Shown here piece by piece: positions 39,199-48,362 of a DNA stretch of 64,000 nt (its first letter is position 1; each line of letters starts with the position of its first letter). A model generated the notes under the pieces. That model had not been told where the DNA came from, did not search any database, and saw only the letters and a list, made by a program, of their open reading frames with translations. A program made the translations under genes and the position numbers. The stretch comes from Sphingobacterium multivorum (lineage in GTDB: Bacteria; Bacteroidota; Bacteroidia; Sphingobacteriales; Sphingobacteriaceae), in the NCBI RefSeq assembly GCF_900457465.1, contig NZ_UAUU01000005.1, forward strand, positions 62,001-126,000. The letters run 5' to 3'.

Positions 39199-40617
39199 CT
39201 ATATTAAGCATTCCTGACTTATCTGATTTTTATACTGCTGTTGCCTTGGTTTTTTCAAATCGACCACCCAACCATTAACTACGGCGTAAATGATCTTACC
39301 TTCTTTCCGAAGGAAAAAATCCGCCTGAGCTCCGAGAGCTAATTGTTGTGAAAATTCTATAGCTTTTTTAGTTAATACACGAATTGGAAGGTTATGCAAA
39401 ACTTCTCCCGGGATCACATTTTCAATCATAACAGCGGCATAGCCTTTTTCAAGTAATCCCATCACGATGGCATCATCTAAATCTGCCAACGAAGCAAATG
39501 GCTCCATATACATCTTGGCTGGGCCAAACTCCATTCCTGTAACATCAATATCTACATAACCATAAAAATCTTGCAGATCGCCAATATCTTCAACAATACC
39601 CTCTACGTAATAGTCTGATCCAATTGTCTTTTCATTCTGCCGGATGGCAACATCGACAAGCAATGTTTTTCCACTCCGCTCAATGGTCAAATTTCTCAGC
39701 AACACATCATGGAGCTTTTCATCATTGAAGGGAATTGCATCGTAATCGGTAATCGAATACTGTTTAAAGGATTGGTCAGCAATTTCCTCAAATGCTTTAA
39801 ACAAAGCCACGAAATTACATTTTCGGACCAGCATTTTTTCGATATCACCAACATAAGCTCCTGATTCAATTAAAATCGTCCTGGCGCCCCATTTTTGAAA
39901 ATTATCACCGAAACCGCGCGGTGTATGCTCATCGTCATATTTTGCCACTGCATTTGGAACAAATTCCTGAAGGATCTTGTTTATTCCGACAATCACCCGC
40001 ATCGCATCTCCCCGAGTTTTATTGATACTCCGCGCATAGTCATAAGCAGGCGCCAATAAGGAAATTGTCACTGGCGTATTTGTTCCGGGAATGTTGTAGT
40101 AATTGTTTTGGTTATGCAGGTTAAAAGCAAAATCAGGTTTTAGCAACATGGCTTGCGACTTCAATAAGGCTCCTTCCACTGTTGCTGCTGCCCTTGCATC
40201 TCTGTTCATATCCACATCCATGGCTGTCCTACGCTGAAACCTTTCGGTTCCATCAGGATTTAGCATCGGAATAAAATATAAAGTCATTTTTGATGCGATG
40301 TCATCTCTAAAGGCATCAAAACCATCATTTTTCCCGTTGAAAAAATTAAATAGATCAAACAGGGCCATTGTCGCCGTAGGTTCATCACCATGCATTTGTG
40401 ACCATAAAAGTATCTTGATTGGCCCTTGTCCGTATTGTAGTCGAAAGATCAAACGATCTTCAGTGGACTTCCCAATTTCCGCTACAGTGAAACGTCCATA
40501 GCTCCTGATATTTTCTAATAACGGTAAAATATCAGCATGTTTAAATCTTCTATGCATCAAAGCCTTTTCTTCATATAAAGAAAAGGCTTTGATGAAATCA
40601 ACTTTTACTAATTTCAT
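39199..40617 (-). CDS. M14 family zinc carboxypeptidase-like protein
   Basis: 472 residues, no signal peptide. The M14 catalytic domain occupies roughly residues 25-300: zinc ligands in SQMHGDEPTATMA (His and Glu around residues 75-78) and the third His in FAFNLHNQNNYY; MLNPDGTERFQRR and VDMNRDARA are typical substrate-binding segments. About 170 additional residues at the C terminus form a domain that is not recognised. E. coli MpaA, which cuts the gamma-D-Glu-diaminopimelate bond in murein peptides, is a cytoplasmic M14 enzyme too, so a similar role is plausible. The start could also be Met22 (MHRRFKHADILP). It overlaps closely with the LD-carboxypeptidase gene upstream, only 1 base apart. 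Confidence 0.85.
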   Translation of the reverse strand: MKLVKVDFIKAFSLYEEKALMHRRFKHADILPLLENIRSYGRFTVAEIGKSTEDRLIFRLQYGQGPIKILLWSQMHGDEPTATMALFDLFNFFNGKNDGFDAFRDDIASKMTLYFIPMLNPDGTERFQRRTAMDVDMNRDARAAATVEGALLKSQAMLLKPDFAFNLHNQNNYYNIPGTNTPVTISLLAPAYDYARSINKTRGDAMRVIVGINKILQEFVPNAVAKYDDEHTPRGFGDNFQKWGARTILIESGAYVGDIEKMLVRKCNFVALFKAFEEIADQSFKQYSITDYDAIPFNDEKLHDVLLRNLTIERSGKTLLVDVAIRQNEKTIGSDYYVEGIVEDIGDLQDFYGYVDIDVTGMEFGPAKMYMEPFASLADLDDAIVMGLLEKGYAAVMIENVIPGEVLHNLPIRVLTKKAIEFSQQLALGAQADFFLRKEGKIIYAVVNGWVVDLKKPRQQQYKNQISQECLI

Positions 40618-40618
40618 A

Positions 40619-41674
40619 TTAATCTTTTAATGCAGGCTCCATTAAAGCAATCGTTCCTTGCGAAGCATCTACACGGACTTTTGCTCCTACGGGCAAAATA
40701 AACTGTTCGGCAATATGCCCAACGACAGCCCCTGTATACGCCGGAATTTTCAAAGGTTTGATATAATCATTGAACAGTTGGTCAAGTGTTACGGATCCAT
40801 AGCCAGCAGATGGTTTGCAATTGGTGCACTTGCCAAAAATAAAGCCCTTAATTACGCCTAATATACCCGCATTTTTCAATTGACAGAACATCCGATCTAC
40901 CCGTTCCATATCTTCGTCTACCTCTTCAATAAAAAGAATTTTATCTTTAAAGTCCGGCAGATAAGGTGAACCACATAATCCGGTCAATACGGTCATATTC
41001 CCACCCAACAATATTCCTTCTGCTATGCCAGGATGAATCGTTGCTATTCGGTCTTTGGTCTGTACAATGGTATCCCCCTTCAACTTGGGATTCTCAAATA
41101 TCGCTGGCTGATTGGCAACAAACTGGGCTTTAAAAGCCTCTGCAAGTTTTTGGGTCCATGTACTGATACCTACTGCGCCATGAAATGTAACAAGTCCTGT
41201 TTTTGTATACAGGGCCAAAAGAAGCGCTGTTATATCTGAATAACCCAATAGAATTTTGGGATTATTGAAAATCAGTTTATAATCTAGCCGATCTAAAAGG
41301 CGCGAAGTACCCGATCCACCCCTGATACAGACAATCGCTTTGACAGTCTTATCTGCAAACATATCGTGTATGTCGGCAATACGCTCCTGATCTGTACCGG
41401 CCAAATTACCGTAGCGACTGCGAATATGTTTACCTTCTTTTACTCTAAAACCCAGTGTCTCGAATATTTCACGCGCAATGCTAATGGACTCTTCCTCATC
41501 CAATACACCTGCAGGTGTAATTAAACCTATGGTATCCCCCAATTTTAACCTCGTTGCAAGCAAAGCCGCTTGGCCGTACAATTCATTTTTGTCTCCGGTT
41601 GGCAATCCCATTCCCAGTACAGGAATAGACAACATGCTTAAAGCAACCGATTTTAGAAAGGCTCTTTTTTCCAT
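40619..41674 (-). CDS. LD-carboxypeptidase (peptidase S66, LdcA/MccF family), exported
   Basis: 351 residues with a Tat/Sec-like signal peptide (MEKRAFLKSVALSMLSIPVLG), so it likely works in the periplasm. The S66 catalytic triad is visible: Ser around residue 142 in LLGYSDITAL, Glu in ILFIEEVDEDMERV and His in GAVVGHIAEQF. The N-terminal LGDTIGLITPAG and VKAIVCIRGGSG are standard for the family. LdcA removes the terminal D-Ala from murein tetrapeptides; YkfA of B. subtilis belongs to the same family and sits with an epimerase and a NlpC/P60 enzyme. It begins 9 bases after dihydroorotase ends, so the order dihydroorotase - S66 - M14 is probably one operon. Confidence 0.9.
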   Translation of the reverse strand: MEKRAFLKSVALSMLSIPVLGMGLPTGDKNELYGQAALLATRLKLGDTIGLITPAGVLDEEESISIAREIFETLGFRVKEGKHIRSRYGNLAGTDQERIADIHDMFADKTVKAIVCIRGGSGTSRLLDRLDYKLIFNNPKILLGYSDITALLLALYTKTGLVTFHGAVGISTWTQKLAEAFKAQFVANQPAIFENPKLKGDTIVQTKDRIATIHPGIAEGILLGGNMTVLTGLCGSPYLPDFKDKILFIEEVDEDMERVDRMFCQLKNAGILGVIKGFIFGKCTNCKPSAGYGSVTLDQLFNDYIKPLKIPAYTGAVVGHIAEQFILPVGAKVRVDASQGTIALMEPALKD

Positions 41675-41683
41675 TGTTAAATA

Positions 41684-43021
41684 CTATCGGTTGAACAACA
41701 GACGTTCACCAGCACCTTTCTCAATAAGTCGCCCATTGGAGAAAGCAAGTTTACCTGATACGAAAGTATGTTCAATCGTTGAACTAAATGTGTGTCCCTC
41801 AAATGGTGACCAGCCACATTTTGACAGGATATTTGCTTTCGAAACCGTATAAGGTTTATTCAGATCGACCAACACAAGGTCGGCCCAATATCCCTCACGA
41901 ATGTAACCTCTATCTTCGATTTGGAACAATGTAGCCGTATTGTGTGCAGATTTTTGCACCAATTGTTCCAGGGTCATTTTTCCCGCTTTGACCATATCCA
42001 ACAAGGCTTGCAATGCATGCTGTACAAGAGGTCCTCCGCTTGGCGCTGAAGCATAGGGCTGCGATTTTTCCTCCATTGTATGCGGAGCATGATCTGTCGC
42101 TATCACATCGATATGCCCATCTAATAAAGCTTTTAGAATTTGGTCGCGATCATTGGCTGTTTTTACAGCTGGATTCCATTTGATAAAATTACCTTTTGAA
42201 GCATAATCCTGATCAGAAAACCAAAGGTGATGGATACAAGCTTCAGCCGTTATTTTTTTATCCTTTAATGGAATATCATGACTAAATAATGCAATTTCTT
42301 TGGCTGTTGATATATGAAGGATATGCAAGCGTGTATTATGCTTTTTTGCCAATTCGACAGCTTTCGACGAGGATAAATAGCAGGCTTCCTCAGAACGAAT
42401 CAATGGATGCATCTCAATTTTCAATCCATCCTCACCATATTTTTCCTTAAATAGGGCCAGATTTGCCTTTATCGTCGCCTCGTCTTCACAATGCGTAGCC
42501 ACCAAGGTCGGAGCATTCGCAAAGATCCCTTCCAACGCTTTTTCATTATCCACCAACATATTCCCTGTAGATGACCCCATAAAAACTTTGATACCACAGA
42601 CATCTCTTGGATTAGTTTTAAGCACCTCCTCAAGATTATCATTAGCCGCCCCCATAAAGAATGAGTAATTGGCCAATGCATTTTTTGCTGCAATATCATA
42701 TTTATCTTGAAGCAACTGCTGAGTCAACGTATTCGGGACAGTATTAGGCATTTCCATGAAGGAGGTTGTCCCACCAGCAACTGCGGCGCGGCTCTCATGC
42801 CATATATCCGCTTTATAAGTTAACCCGGGTTCTCTAAAATGAACCTGGTCATCGATAAGTCCCGGTAGCAAGTGTAGCCCCTCAGCATTTATCTCCTGAT
42901 CAGCAGGATGATTAATTTCCTGAGCAATCATTTCGATTCGACCATTGCTGATATATACGTCAGCAACCTCAACTTTACCTTCATTGACTAGTTGTGCAGA
43001 TTTTATAAGAATAGATGACAT
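41684..43021 (-). CDS. pyrC: Dihydroorotase (amidohydrolase)
   Basis: 445 residues from ATG at 43021 (a longer frame exists but would start inside the promoter). Binuclear zinc amidohydrolase: DDQVHFREPGLTYK (first metal His pair and carbamoyl-aspartate contact), GGTTSFMEMPNT, the lysine that would be carboxylated in CGIKVFMGSSTG, VATHCEDE, LHILHIST and VIATDHAPHT. This is the type I, HVHFREPG-like class, of dihydroorotase, close to allantoinase/hydantoinase in sequence. The role is pyrimidine biosynthesis. It leads an operon with two peptidoglycan-peptide peptidases; since true dihydroorotase is a housekeeping enzyme, a different amidase role in this locus cannot be excluded. Confidence 0.88.
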   Translation of the reverse strand: MSSILIKSAQLVNEGKVEVADVYISNGRIEMIAQEINHPADQEINAEGLHLLPGLIDDQVHFREPGLTYKADIWHESRAAVAGGTTSFMEMPNTVPNTLTQQLLQDKYDIAAKNALANYSFFMGAANDNLEEVLKTNPRDVCGIKVFMGSSTGNMLVDNEKALEGIFANAPTLVATHCEDEATIKANLALFKEKYGEDGLKIEMHPLIRSEEACYLSSSKAVELAKKHNTRLHILHISTAKEIALFSHDIPLKDKKITAEACIHHLWFSDQDYASKGNFIKWNPAVKTANDRDQILKALLDGHIDVIATDHAPHTMEEKSQPYASAPSGGPLVQHALQALLDMVKAGKMTLEQLVQKSAHNTATLFQIEDRGYIREGYWADLVLVDLNKPYTVSKANILSKCGWSPFEGHTFSSTIEHTFVSGKLAFSNGRLIEKGAGERLLFNR

Positions 43022-43047
43022 GTTGAAATTTTTACTTTGCTTTAGGT

Positions 43048-43078
43048 CAAAAGTAAAGATTTGTTGCGGTGATATCAA
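43048..43078 (-). promoter_or_regulatory. Bacteroidota-type promoter of dihydroorotase operon
   Basis: Minus strand: TTG at 43078-43076, 20-base spacer and TACTTTTG at 43055-43048. Start expected near 43042, leader about 20 bases to ATG at 43021. Confidence 0.6.
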
Positions 43079-43232
43079 GTCATCTCGAGAAAGAGTTCCC
43101 TATAACGATGGCAATTCCTTCACTAAATCCGCTCCTTTCTCTTATGTTAAATTGGAAACATCTGCCCCAGATTTGTCCAGATTTGGCGCAAGGCGAATCG
43201 TATAGAATCTATACTGCGGAAAGTTAATCAAT

Positions 43233-43260
43233 AAAAAAAGAGGCCAAAGCCTCTTTTTTT
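43233..43260 (-). terminator. Rho-independent terminator of the PhoB-type regulator gene
   Basis: Stem AAAAAAAGAGGC / GCCTCTTTTTTT with loop CAAA, abutting the stop codon at 43260-43262; on the minus strand it ends in a T7 run. Confidence 0.88.
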
Positions 43261-43955
43261 TATTCTTTATCAAATTTGTATCCCACTCCTTTTACAGTGG
43301 TTACATAATCGTCTCCTATCTTTTCACGCAGCTTGCGGATGTGAACGTCAATTGTACGGTTAGTCACAACAACAGAATCTTCCCAGATGCTCTTTAAGAT
43401 CTGTTCACGCGTAAACACCTTATTCGGTTTTGAAGCCAACAAATATAATAGCTCAAACTCTTTCTTTGCAAGAACGATCTTTTGTTCCCCTTTGTAGACT
43501 AAGAAAGAATCTCGATCAATAACCAAATCGGCAATTTCAATTTTATCCTGAACGGCAGCATCTGACTCTTCGGAAGCATTTCTTCTTAAGATAGCATTGA
43601 TGCGACTCATTAGCGCACGCGGTTTGATCGGCTTTGCAATATAGTCGTCTGCACCGACATGAAATCCTGCGATCTCCGAATACTCTTCGCTTCTAGCAGT
43701 CAAAAACACCATAAATGTACTTTTGAATTCAGGCATTGCGCGCATGATGCGACAAGCTTCAATTCCGTCCATCTTTGGCATCATCACATCCAAAATGATG
43801 AGGTCCGGATTTACTTGTTTAGCAACGTTGATTGCCTCTTCCCCATTTTGCGCTGTAGAGACCTGATAACCTTCACGATTTAAGTTGAATGCAATTAAAT
43901 CCAAGATATCTTTTTCGTCATCAACAATTAAAATCTTTTGTTTCGAAGAACTCAT
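43260..43955 (-). CDS. OmpR/PhoB-family response regulator
   Basis: 231 residues. Receiver domain 1-120: VDDEKD at the start, phosphoacceptor Asp56 in LIILDVMMPKMDG, Thr in FLTARSEEYS and Lys in DDYIAKPIKP. A winged-helix Trans_reg_C domain fills residues 135-229, with VLAKKEFELLYLLASKP, the recognition part RTIDVHIRKLREKIG and wing VTTVKGVGYKF. No histidine kinase gene is adjacent, so it is either an orphan or its partner is elsewhere. It resembles the PhoB/RprY-like regulators of Bacteroidota; the target genes are unknown. Confidence 0.93.
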   Translation of the reverse strand: MSSSKQKILIVDDEKDILDLIAFNLNREGYQVSTAQNGEEAINVAKQVNPDLIILDVMMPKMDGIEACRIMRAMPEFKSTFMVFLTARSEEYSEIAGFHVGADDYIAKPIKPRALMSRINAILRRNASEESDAAVQDKIEIADLVIDRDSFLVYKGEQKIVLAKKEFELLYLLASKPNKVFTREQILKSIWEDSVVVTNRTIDVHIRKLREKIGDDYVTTVKGVGYKFDKE

Positions 43956-44058
43956 TTGTCTTATTTTTTTTGCTAAATTATAAACAAAATGATAACAATC
44001 AGTTAATCTAATGTTACCAAATTATTAAGTAATATAATATTTAACAATAACAGATTGA

Positions 44059-45156
44059 TTATTTAATTGTTTTCTTCAAAAATGCCTCCAGCTCCTCGCC
44101 GCGCAGGTTCTTTGCTATAATAATGCCGTTCGGATCGAGAATATAAGAGGTAGGCAAGGCTTTCACACGGTAATCAATCACAACTGGTGAGCTCCAAGCT
44201 TTCAAATCTGATACATGTGTCCAGGTTAACTTGTCATCTTCGATAGCACGCATCCATGAGCCAGGATTATCATCAAATGAAACGGAGAGTATATCAAAGC
44301 CTTTAGCGTGGTAAGTATTGTACAACCTAACGAGATTGGGGTTCTCCTGGCGACAAGGCATACACCATGAAGCCCAGAAATCAACCAAGGTATATTTTCC
44401 TTTAAAACTCGACAATTTTACCTCTTTGTTGGAAGGCGTAAATGAAGTCAGTTCGGGAGCAGGTTGTCCAATAGCCATTTTTTTTAGCTTTTGGGTCTCC
44501 TCCTTAAACTGTGTCACATATCTGTTCTCCGTAAATTCATTCTTTATTTTCTCTGCATAGGTAATGATTTCATTTTCGGCGACTTCGGGATCTAAGGTAG
44601 AGATCGCATAAAAACCAGCAAGATCATTGTGTTTATTAGCGAAATCGACGGCTTTTTTTGTATATGTACGCAATTCTTCCGCAAACTTTGATTTATATTC
44701 AGCACGAATCTTTTCGATCTCAGCTGCTGTTGAATTGGCTGTCAGCTTAGAAAACACCGTCTGTAAGGAGTCCTGTAAATAATCGCGATAATTTCGCTCT
44801 TTGGCAAAAGGCTGTATCGTCTTTGACAATTCAGACCCATCCACTTGATAATCATTTACATCTTTATGAAGATCTGTCTTAAATGTGATCGTCTCCCCCG
44901 GAGAAGCAATCAAATCGTACCGATTTTTACCTACACGCAAGGACAACAGTCTGGATTGGCTAGCAGGTCGTACGAACTGAAATTTGTTATTATCGCCAAA
45001 AAACATTGAATCTAGCTTGGTATCACCTTCATACAATGAAATAACTTTGATATTGCCAGGATTTTCGACATTTCCAGCGATGGTAAATTGCTCTTTATTT
45101 TGGCAACCCATCATCAAACCAACGATCCCTACTGCTAAAAAAACTGCCTTTTTCAT
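44059..45156 (-). CDS. TlpA-like thiol-disulfide oxidoreductase lipoprotein with DUF4369 domain
   Basis: 365 residues. Lipoprotein signal MKKAVFLAVGIVGLMMGC with Cys18. Residues 20-120 form the DUF4369 beta-rich domain common in Bacteroidota (FTIAGNVENPGNIKVISLYE). A helical linker follows (RNYRDYLQDSLQTVF). The C-terminal thioredoxin fold has the active site WASWCMPCRQENP around residue 265 and the cis-Pro in VKALPTSYILDPNG. It most likely reduces or isomerises disulfides in the periplasm, perhaps for cytochrome maturation. It is transcribed in the same direction as alaS, but a hairpin separates them. Confidence 0.92.
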   Translation of the reverse strand: MKKAVFLAVGIVGLMMGCQNKEQFTIAGNVENPGNIKVISLYEGDTKLDSMFFGDNNKFQFVRPASQSRLLSLRVGKNRYDLIASPGETITFKTDLHKDVNDYQVDGSELSKTIQPFAKERNYRDYLQDSLQTVFSKLTANSTAAEIEKIRAEYKSKFAEELRTYTKKAVDFANKHNDLAGFYAISTLDPEVAENEIITYAEKIKNEFTENRYVTQFKEETQKLKKMAIGQPAPELTSFTPSNKEVKLSSFKGKYTLVDFWASWCMPCRQENPNLVRLYNTYHAKGFDILSVSFDDNPGSWMRAIEDDKLTWTHVSDLKAWSSPVVIDYRVKALPTSYILDPNGIIIAKNLRGEELEAFLKKTIK

Positions 45157-45257
45157 CCGTTTATTTTTATTTGTTAAGTACCTATTCCCAATTACGCAAA
45201 TGGCTTTGCTCTGTTTGATTCACGCTACATGTCACAGCTTTAAGAATCGTGAAAACT

Positions 45258-45304
45258 ATCCGATTTATTCGGATCTCCCAAGGAAGGCGCCGAATAAATC
45301 CGAT
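45258..45304 (-). terminator. Probable terminator of alaS
   Basis: Inverted repeat with an 11-bp perfect core (GATTTATTCGG / CCGAATAAATC) extended with one mismatch to 15 bp. On the minus strand it is followed by AGTTTTC, a weak T tract. Confidence 0.6.
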
Positions 45305-45324
45305 GGCTTGGTATTGTATAAAAT

Positions 45325-47940
45325 TTATTTCAAGAAATCTATTGCTCGCTCAATTGCAACCTTTAATCCAGCAGGGTTCTTACCTCCAGCTGTTGCGAAA
45401 AATGGTTGACCACCTCCGCCGCCTTGGATATCCTTAGCCAAATCACGAACAATATGACTTGCGTTCAACCCTTTTTCTTTGGCCAATTCATCTGATATGA
45501 CGACGGTCAAACTCGGTTTACCTTCAAACTCAGCACCAATGACCAAAAACAAGTTGTTAACAGCTCCCTTTACCGCATACGCCAAAGTTTTTACAGCTTC
45601 GGCATTGGGCAGATCAACAATTGTGGACAAGAAATTTATAGATCCAACTTGTTGAATCTTCGCTTCCAGATCTGACTTCAATGCCAAGGATTTTTCTGTA
45701 ATGCTCTTCTCGACTTCTTTCTTCAAAGCGCCATTTTCGTCGATGATTTTACCTAATGCAGAAACGAAATCCTTTGGATTATTCATAAGCTCTTTCAGGT
45801 GATGCACCAATTCGAAATGCTCACGGATAACTGAAGCTGAACGAGTGCCGGTAATTGCTTCAATACGACGTACACCGGCTGCAACAGCAGATTCAGAAAC
45901 AATTTTGAAAAACCCGATTTGACCAGTTGCTTTGACATGCGTACCACCACACAATTCTTTAGAATATTGATCTTCAAAAGTGATCACACGAACAAAATCG
46001 CCATACTTTTCACCAAATAGTGCTGTTACACCAGAATCTAATGCCTGTTGATAAGGGACATTACGTTCCTCTTTCAACGGAATATTTTCACGAATTTTAG
46101 CATTGACAATATCTTCAACTTGTTTAATCTCTTCGTCAGTCATTTTCGCAAAATGAGAGATGTCAAAGCGTAAAATATCGGCGTTGACCAATGATCCCTT
46201 TTGATTCACATGGCTTCCTAGCACCTGTTTTAGCGCAGCATGTAATAAATGGGTCGCCGAGTGATTGTTTTCAGTATCGATTCTTTTGGATTTATCGACC
46301 TGAGCAACAAATGTTCCTTTCAATTCTAATGGCAATTTGTTTGTAAAATGTACAAATAGACCATTTTCCTTTTTTGTATCCGTGATATAAATCTTCTCGC
46401 CCGTTTCCTCGGAAACCAATTCTCCAGAGTCACCAACCTGGCCACCACCCTCAGCATAAAAAGGACTGACAGAAAGCACCAATTGGAATTGTTCTTTATT
46501 TTTTGCTACAACCTTACGGTATTTAATAACCTCTGTAACGGCAGTTAATGTGTCGTAGCCTACGAATTCAAATCCCTCATCATCATTTACCACAACCCAA
46601 TCACCTGTATCTATAGCAGTGGCAGCACGAGAACGATCCTTTTGAATTTGAAGTGCTTGGTTGAAACCTTCCATATCAACCGTTAACCCTTTCTCCCGGG
46701 CCAATAATTCAGTTAAGTCGATCGGAAATCCGTAAGTATCATAAAGCTCGAAAGCAAAATCTCCATTAATTACGCTGTGGTCCTCTACATAATTTTCAAA
46801 TCGTTGGACCCCCGTAGACAATGTTCTTAGGAAAGAAACTTCTTCCTCTAAGATTACCTTCTGTACAAAATCCTGCTGTTGAATCAGTTCGTCGAATACA
46901 CCGGCAAACTGTGATGCCAAGACAGGGACGAGTTCATTAATAAAAGGAGTCTTAAAACCTAAAAATGTATAAGCATAACGCACCGCGCGACGTAAAATAC
47001 GACGGATCACATAACCAGCTTTATTGTTAGATGGCAATTGACCATCGGCAATTGCAAAACTAACCGCACGAATGTGATCAGACACTACACGCATAGCAAT
47101 ATCAGACTTTTCATCTATACCGTATTTTATGCCTGATTTCCCAGAAATAAAATCAATGGTAGGTGTAAATACATCCGTATCATAATTAGATGTCTTTCCC
47201 TGGATGCATCGCACCAGACGCTCAAAGCCCATTCCCGTATCAACATGTTTAGCTGGGAGCGACTGAAGTGAACCATCTTTCAAGCGATTAAACTGCATAA
47301 AAACAAGATTCCAGATCTCAATTACCTGAGGGTGGTCGGCATTGACCAAACTCTGTCCTGAAGTTTGTGTACGCTCTTCTGCACTGCGCATATCGAAATG
47401 AATTTCGGAACAAGGCCCACAAGGCCCAGTCTCTCCCATTTCCCAGAAATTATCTTTTTTGTTACCAAGGAGAATTCTATCTTCGTCAATCCATTCCTTC
47501 CAGAAATCGAAAGCTTCCATATCACGTTCTAAACCTTCTTTTGCATCCCCTTCGAAAATGGTTACATATAAACGATCTTTGTCTAACTTATATACTTCTG
47601 TCAACAGCTCCCAGGCCCAAGCAATAGCTTCTTTCTTAAAGTAATCACCAAAGCTCCAATTTCCTAACATCTCAAACAATGTATGGTGGTAGGTATCAAT
47701 CCCTACTTCTTCCAAATCATTGTGTTTGCCGGAAACGCGCAAACAGCGTTGTGTATCGGCAACACGCGGAAATTTGATGGGTGCTTCACCAAGAAACAAA
47801 TCTTTGAATTGATTCATCCCCGCATTGGTAAACATTAATGTAGGGTCATTTTTTACAACTACTGGTGCTGAAGGTACTATCTGATGCCCTTTGCTTTTAA
47901 AAAAGTCCAAAAAGGCTTGACGAATTTCTCTACTTGTCAT
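45325..47940 (-). CDS. alaS: Alanyl-tRNA synthetase
   Basis: 871 residues, full length. Class II catalytic core at the N terminus (MTSREIRQAFLDFFKSKGH, FTNAGMNQFKDLFLG, HTLFEMLGNWSFGDYFKKEA). A helical tRNA-recognition domain follows (GYVIRRILRRAVRYAY). The editing domain holds the zinc motif HSATHLLHAAL and CGGTHV. The C-terminal DHHA1 domain ends in GGGGGQPFFATAGGK. It charges tRNA-Ala with alanine and is essential. It is intact, unlike several other essential genes in this window. Confidence 0.98.
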   Translation of the reverse strand: MTSREIRQAFLDFFKSKGHQIVPSAPVVVKNDPTLMFTNAGMNQFKDLFLGEAPIKFPRVADTQRCLRVSGKHNDLEEVGIDTYHHTLFEMLGNWSFGDYFKKEAIAWAWELLTEVYKLDKDRLYVTIFEGDAKEGLERDMEAFDFWKEWIDEDRILLGNKKDNFWEMGETGPCGPCSEIHFDMRSAEERTQTSGQSLVNADHPQVIEIWNLVFMQFNRLKDGSLQSLPAKHVDTGMGFERLVRCIQGKTSNYDTDVFTPTIDFISGKSGIKYGIDEKSDIAMRVVSDHIRAVSFAIADGQLPSNNKAGYVIRRILRRAVRYAYTFLGFKTPFINELVPVLASQFAGVFDELIQQQDFVQKVILEEEVSFLRTLSTGVQRFENYVEDHSVINGDFAFELYDTYGFPIDLTELLAREKGLTVDMEGFNQALQIQKDRSRAATAIDTGDWVVVNDDEGFEFVGYDTLTAVTEVIKYRKVVAKNKEQFQLVLSVSPFYAEGGGQVGDSGELVSEETGEKIYITDTKKENGLFVHFTNKLPLELKGTFVAQVDKSKRIDTENNHSATHLLHAALKQVLGSHVNQKGSLVNADILRFDISHFAKMTDEEIKQVEDIVNAKIRENIPLKEERNVPYQQALDSGVTALFGEKYGDFVRVITFEDQYSKELCGGTHVKATGQIGFFKIVSESAVAAGVRRIEAITGTRSASVIREHFELVHHLKELMNNPKDFVSALGKIIDENGALKKEVEKSITEKSLALKSDLEAKIQQVGSINFLSTIVDLPNAEAVKTLAYAVKGAVNNLFLVIGAEFEGKPSLTVVISDELAKEKGLNASHIVRDLAKDIQGGGGGQPFFATAGGKNPAGLKVAIERAIDFLK

Positions 47941-47961
47941 TTAATTATCTAAAAATATGTG

Positions 47962-47992
47962 CAAACTTACTCAAAATTGGTAGGTTATGCAA
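47962..47992 (-). promoter_or_regulatory. Bacteroidota-type promoter of alaS
   Basis: Minus strand: TTG at 47992-47990, 20-base spacer and TAAGTTTG at 47969-47962. Start expected near 47956, leader about 15 bases. Confidence 0.6.
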
Positions 47993-48227
47993 TGTAGAAT
48001 TCCATATATTGACCTTGAAACGACCGTTTTCTCTAAACGAGAAAAACTCCAATATTGACTTTTCAAACAAAAAAATCAGGAGATAACATACAGACAGTTA
48101 GAGCACAGGTATTTTATAGGTGACAAAAATCACAAACTGACATTAAATACAACATTTTAAAAGCGTTATTCGTTATTCATATTTGTCTAAAGCTCGTCAA
48201 ATTCAACATGTAAAACAACAAAAACTA

Positions 48228-48258
48228 TTTGACTTAAGGTCATCCACAATTACATTTG
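48228..48258 (+). promoter_or_regulatory. Strong Bacteroidota-type promoter of the Usp pair
   Basis: TTTG at 48228-48231, exactly 19 bases, then TACATTTG at 48251-48258: a perfect consensus. A second TACATTTG lies at 48265-48272. The leader of about 100 bases contains an 8-bp inverted repeat (TAGGGAAT 48282-48289 / ATTCCCTA 48309-48316). The rest of the 422-base alaS-usp intergenic region (47941-48362) shows nothing else apart from the alaS promoter. Confidence 0.7.
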
Positions 48259-48362
48259 TTTTATTACATTTGATAGTAAAATAGGGAATCTAGTACACTT
48301 TCGCGCACATTCCCTAAAGGCAAAATAAATAAGATTAGATTTTGTAGATTAAATTCCTTCTA

